The notes beneath the pieces were generated by a model. It searched no databases. It was given only the letters and a program-made list of their open reading frames with translations, and had not been told where the DNA came from. This document shows, piece by piece, positions 5,965 to 8,774 of a stretch of 8,774 nt of DNA. Position numbers and translations under genes: made by a program. Every line of letters begins with the position of its first letter. Position 1 is the stretch's first letter. Source of the stretch: an uncultured Collinsella sp. (GTDB taxonomy: Bacteria; Actinomycetota; Coriobacteriia; Coriobacteriales; Coriobacteriaceae); the NCBI GenBank assembly GCA_900752275.1, contig CAADUS010000127.1, positions 1 to 8,774 of the forward strand. The letters run 5' to 3'.

Positions 5965-6029
5965 AGCGTCAATTGGTTAGGCATAGATCTGTTGGTCATG
6001 CCTCACCTTTTGAATGACAAATTGTCGCT
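5965..6029. other. Structured unit B, diverged tandem copy of unit A
   Basis: AGCGTCAATT (5965-5974) pairs with AATTGTCGCT (6020-6029) with one mismatch. Inside, AGGCAT (5979-5984), a bulged A (5985) and GATC (5986-5989) pair with GGTC (5994-5997) and ATGCCT (5998-6003) around the tetraloop TGTT. My hand alignment of 5903-5951 with 5980-6029 gives 38 identities over 50 columns at an offset of 77-78 bases. The outermost G-C pair of unit A's inner stem is A-T here, and a C-G pair is T-G, so the fold is kept while the bases change. The unit ends 25 bases before the proB stop codon. Confidence 0.55.
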
Positions 6030-6054
6030 CTGGACGGCGCGCAGCGTCGACCCG

Positions 6055-7182
6055 TTAGGCGAAGACGATCAAATTATCTCGGTGGATCGCGGGCTTCTCG
6101 GCCAGGTCTGCCAGCAGGCGGTTGCCGGCAATCTGGTCCTGGCGGCGTCCGGCTGCAAGCTCCAGCACGTCCGAATCGGCCTCGGCGATACCGCGGGCGA
6201 CAACCATACCGCTCGGGTCGCACACATCGAGCACATCGCCCTCGGCAAACGTGCCATCGACCTCGCGAATACCCACCGCGAGCAAGGACGAGCCACGGCT
6301 GACCAGCGCCTTCGCGGCGCCGTCATCGACCGTCACCGAGCCATGCGCCTTGTCGCCCAGTGCGATCCACAGCTTGCGAGGCGCAATGTCTAGGCGCTCC
6401 GCCGGCGGATCGAACAGCGTACCCACGCTCTCGCCGCGGGCAAGGCGCACGAGCGCATCGGGCTCCTCACCCGAGCAAATCACGCTCTGAATGCCCGCCG
6501 TCATCAGAATGCGACTCGCGCGGATCTTGGTAATCATGCCGCCCGTGCCCACTGATGTAGAAGAATCGCCCGCCGAGGCGATGATCTTGGCATCAATCTT
6601 ATGCACGACCGGAACAAACTCGGCCGTGGGGTCCTCATGCGGATTGGCGGTATAGAGGCCATCGATGTCCGAGAGCGTCACGCACAGATCGGCAGAAACC
6701 AGGCAGCTTACAAGCGCCGCCAGCGTGTCGTTGTCGCCAAACTTGATCTCATCGACGGTAACGGTATCGTTCTCGTTGACGACCGGCACCACGTCAAGCT
6801 CCACCAGGCGCAGCAGGGCGTCGCGCGCATGCAGGTAGGACGTGCGGCGGGCCGTGTCGTGGCGCGTGAGCAGCACGAGCGAGGTGAGCAGGTCGCGCGC
6901 ATGAAACTCCTCGTCGTAGGCCGACGAGATGATGCACTGACCAGCCGAGGCGCAGGCCTGCAGGCTCGGCAGGTCGCCGACCGGCTTGCGGTCGAAGCCC
7001 AACACGGGATAGCCACAGGCGATAGCGCCCGAGCTCACCACGACCAGACGCCAGCCGAGCTTGCGCAGCGCTGCGGCCTGATCGGCAAGCCCGTCGATAA
7101 AGGCGCGGTTGACCTTGCCATCGGCACCCACCACCGTGGACGAACCGATCTTTACCACCATCGTTTTATAAGAAGTCGTCAT
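6055..7182 (-). CDS. proB: Glutamate 5-kinase with C-terminal PUA domain
   Basis: ProB phosphorylates glutamate with ATP to gamma-glutamyl phosphate, the first and normally proline-inhibited step of proline synthesis. The 375 residues fit the two-domain family. The amino-acid kinase domain (about 5-260) shows VVKIGSSTVV (9-18), VVVSSGAIACG (47-57), VPVVNENDTV (132-141), FGDNDTLAALVS (148-159), SDIDGLYTANP (171-181) and GTGGMITKI (212-220). The PUA domain spans about 279-356, with SRGSSLLAVGI and a GIAEADSDVL segment. The start at 7182 has no clear ribosome site upstream, and neither does the internal Met8, so the exact start is open. The gene follows pncB on the same strand with a 68-base gap that holds a palindromic element, so co-transcription with pncB is likely but unproven. 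Its usual partner proA lies about 1.8 kb further on, beyond a gene on the opposite strand. Structured units A and B follow its stop codon. Confidence 0.97.
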   Translation of the reverse strand: MTTSYKTMVVKIGSSTVVGADGKVNRAFIDGLADQAAALRKLGWRLVVVSSGAIACGYPVLGFDRKPVGDLPSLQACASAGQCIISSAYDEEFHARDLLTSLVLLTRHDTARRTSYLHARDALLRLVELDVVPVVNENDTVTVDEIKFGDNDTLAALVSCLVSADLCVTLSDIDGLYTANPHEDPTAEFVPVVHKIDAKIIASAGDSSTSVGTGGMITKIRASRILMTAGIQSVICSGEEPDALVRLARGESVGTLFDPPAERLDIAPRKLWIALGDKAHGSVTVDDGAAKALVSRGSSLLAVGIREVDGTFAEGDVLDVCDPSGMVVARGIAEADSDVLELAAGRRQDQIAGNRLLADLAEKPAIHRDNLIVFA

Positions 7183-7218
7183 GCGTCAAACCAATCGAAT
7201 GTTGAGTGGGCGGGCGGG

Positions 7219-7257
7219 AAAATGATCCGTTTTCCTCCGTCCCCTTCGGATCATTTT
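7219..7257 (-). repeat. Palindromic element overlapping the pncB stop codon
   Basis: On the minus strand AAAATGATCCG (7257-7247) and CGGATCATTTT (7229-7219) form a perfect 11-bp inverted repeat around a 17-base purine-rich loop containing GGGGACGGAGG. The pncB stop TGA (7253-7251) is inside the left arm. Plan and position match the three REP-like copies (palindrome beginning at a stop codon, loop with a GGG(G)AC(A/G)G core), but the arms are unrelated. A run of four T at the right-arm end could give weak termination before proB. Confidence 0.7.
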
Positions 7258-8756
7258 GCCCAGGGGAAGGCCGAAGCCGCGGCCATGTTCTTGCGCACGA
7301 GCTCGTCGCGCACCTGTGCCAGGCCCTGCTCCATGCCCACCACATAAGTCTGCGGGTACAGGAAGCGCTTGTAGACCGGATCCAGATGGTCCAGTGCCCA
7401 GGTGCAACGCTCGCGTGCGTCCTCAATGCTCTCGCGCGGGGCAACGGCACTGCCATCGCGCACGATCGGCGCCAGCAGCTCGCGATACTCAAGCTCGGAA
7501 ACGTCGGTCACCAGGGCGGCATCGTTCACGGCCACGAGGGTATTGCCACGCGCGGCGCCCTCCCCCGCCAGATGATCCTCGTCATAGATCATGTCGCAGA
7601 TCGGGCCGCCAAAGCCGTCGTAATAGCGGCGCACGCGCTGCACGCCCGGGATCGTGCGCTTGTAGGGCTGCTCGGAGAGCTTGACCACCGGCGTCCACGG
7701 GTCCGTCTCGCTCGCACGGCGGGCGGAAAGCTTGTACACGCCGCCCAGCGCCGGCTGGTCATAGCAGGTCGCGAGCTTGGTGCCCACGCCAAAGCTATCG
7801 ATAGGCGCACCCTGGTCGAGCAGCGACTGAATCGTGTACTCGTCCAGATCGTTGGAAACCGAGATCCCCACATAGGGCAGGCCCTCGGCATCGAAACGAC
7901 CGCGGACATACTTGGAGAGCTTGGCGAGGTCGCCCGAGTCAATGCGAATAGCCGACAGGCGCTCGCCCGCCGCCTCCATCTCCTTGGCAACCGTAATGGC
8001 ATGCTCGCAGCCCTCACGCACATCGTAGGTGTCGATGAGCAGCGTGCAATTCTTGGGGCTCGACTTGGCAAAGGCACGGAAGGCCTCGAGCTCGGAATCG
8101 AAGCTCATCACCCAGCTGTGCGCATGCGTGCCAAAGACGGGAATACCGTAGCGGCGGCCGGCGAGCACATTGGACGTAGAGGAACAGCCGGCAACGTAGC
8201 TCGCGCGCGCGACGGCCAGGCCGCCATCGGGGCCCTGGGCTCGGCGCAGGCCAAACTCGGCCACGGGACGGCCGTCCGCCGCCAACACCACGCGTGCCGT
8301 CTTGGTGGCAACAAGTGTCTGGAAGCCAACGATGTTGAGCAGCGCTGTCTCGAGCAGCTGGCACTCCAGCGCGGGGCCGGTGACGCGCACCATGGGCTCG
8401 CGCGGAAAGACGAGCTCGCCCTCGGGGACGGCGTCAATGTTCACGTGCGCACGAAAATCGCGCAGGTAGTCGAGGAATCCAGGCTTGAACATCGCGCCGC
8501 CGGCAGGAGCCTGGAGCGAGGCAAGGTAGTCGATATCCTCGGGCGTAAAGCGCAGGTTCTCCACCAGCTCGGGCAGCTCGGCGGTACCGCACATGACGGC
8601 GTAGGCGCTACCAAAGGGATGGTCGCGGTAAAACGCGGTAAAACAACCCTGCTCATTGGCCTTGCCGCTCTCCCACAGGCCCTGGGCCATAGTGAGCTCG
8701 TACAGATCGGTGAGCATTGCAATGTCGGTGGGATGCGAGATGTCGGTCAAAGCCAT
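7251..8756 (-). CDS. pncB: Nicotinate phosphoribosyltransferase
   Basis: This enzyme joins nicotinate to PRPP to give nicotinate mononucleotide, the entry of the Preiss-Handler salvage route to NAD, usually with ATP hydrolysis. The 501 residues suit the longer bacterial/human-type class (about 490-540). Visible blocks are DLYELTMAQGLWESG (17-31), near the N-terminus as expected; FGLRRAQGPDGG (168-179); TSNVLAGRRYGIPVFGTHAHSWV (194-216), with the His211/His213 pair that includes the phosphorylated catalytic histidine; LLIDTYDVREG; IRIDSGDLAKLSKYVR; and GISVSNDLDEYTI with FGVGTKLATCYDQPALGGVYKL for the phosphoribose site. The start at 8756 is preceded by AAAGG 9 bases upstream. Its promoter lies outside the window. 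The stop codon is inside a palindromic element and proB follows after 68 bases on the same strand. The pathway link with proline synthesis is not obvious. Confidence 0.95.
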   Translation of the reverse strand: MALTDISHPTDIAMLTDLYELTMAQGLWESGKANEQGCFTAFYRDHPFGSAYAVMCGTAELPELVENLRFTPEDIDYLASLQAPAGGAMFKPGFLDYLRDFRAHVNIDAVPEGELVFPREPMVRVTGPALECQLLETALLNIVGFQTLVATKTARVVLAADGRPVAEFGLRRAQGPDGGLAVARASYVAGCSSTSNVLAGRRYGIPVFGTHAHSWVMSFDSELEAFRAFAKSSPKNCTLLIDTYDVREGCEHAITVAKEMEAAGERLSAIRIDSGDLAKLSKYVRGRFDAEGLPYVGISVSNDLDEYTIQSLLDQGAPIDSFGVGTKLATCYDQPALGGVYKLSARRASETDPWTPVVKLSEQPYKRTIPGVQRVRRYYDGFGGPICDMIYDEDHLAGEGAARGNTLVAVNDAALVTDVSELEYRELLAPIVRDGSAVAPRESIEDARERCTWALDHLDPVYKRFLYPQTYVVGMEQGLAQVRDELVRKNMAAASAFPWAK

Positions 8757-8774
8757 GGGGCGACCTTTCGGATG

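Noticed and set aside
5865..6029. CRISPR array
   Set aside because: Only two diverged units (38 of 50 identities), no uniform spacers and no cas genes; the similarity is structural.
5932..7347. Open frames on the plus strand opposite proB (5932-6393 and 6601-7347)
   Set aside because: These are shadows of the proB reading frame with no family motif or ribosome site; the first would also begin inside the structured unit A.

Overview
The window reads as ordinary chromosome of a GC-rich actinobacterium. Protein character (a CarD-type regulator, proA, proB, nicotinate phosphoribosyltransferase and an S33 peptidase) and gene style suggest a gut member of the Coriobacteriia, most like Collinsella. 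That assignment is recognition from memory and was not tested by a search.

Layout from left to right. Bases 1-65 hold the first codons of a leftward gene, possibly argS. An AT-richer intergenic region (66-407) precedes a rightward CarD-family regulator (408-893). Next is a rightward REP-associated tyrosine transposase (RAYT, 1249-2007), then a leftward HD-domain phosphohydrolase (2178-2777) and leftward proA (2949-4235). A rightward S33 prolyl-aminopeptidase-like hydrolase (4349-5767) follows. A convergent intergenic region (5768-6054) full of secondary structure leads to leftward proB (6055-7182) and leftward pncB (7251-8756).

Functional links. ProB and ProA catalyse the first two steps from glutamate to proline, but here they are separated by a peptidase on the opposite strand that probably releases N-terminal proline from peptides. 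De novo synthesis and scavenging of proline therefore sit side by side. PncB feeds nicotinate into NAD. CarD and the HD protein have no evident link to these pathways.

The most interesting content is non-coding. (1) A 45-46 nt palindromic element occurs three times, always in gene-sense orientation, starting inside or at the stop codon of carD, the HD gene and proA, and always followed by a terminator hairpin. Two of these copies flank the RAYT gene in inverted orientation, giving a 'REPtron'-like arrangement. (2) A hairpin with different arms but a similar GGGGACGG core overlaps the stop codon of pncB, and a further GTCCCC-bearing element follows the peptidase gene. (3) Between the peptidase gene and proB lies a tandem pair of diverged structured units (about 5865-5962 and 5965-6029). 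They share the same hairpin, bulge and tetraloop, with compensatory base changes between them. This is a good candidate for an undescribed structured RNA or DNA element.
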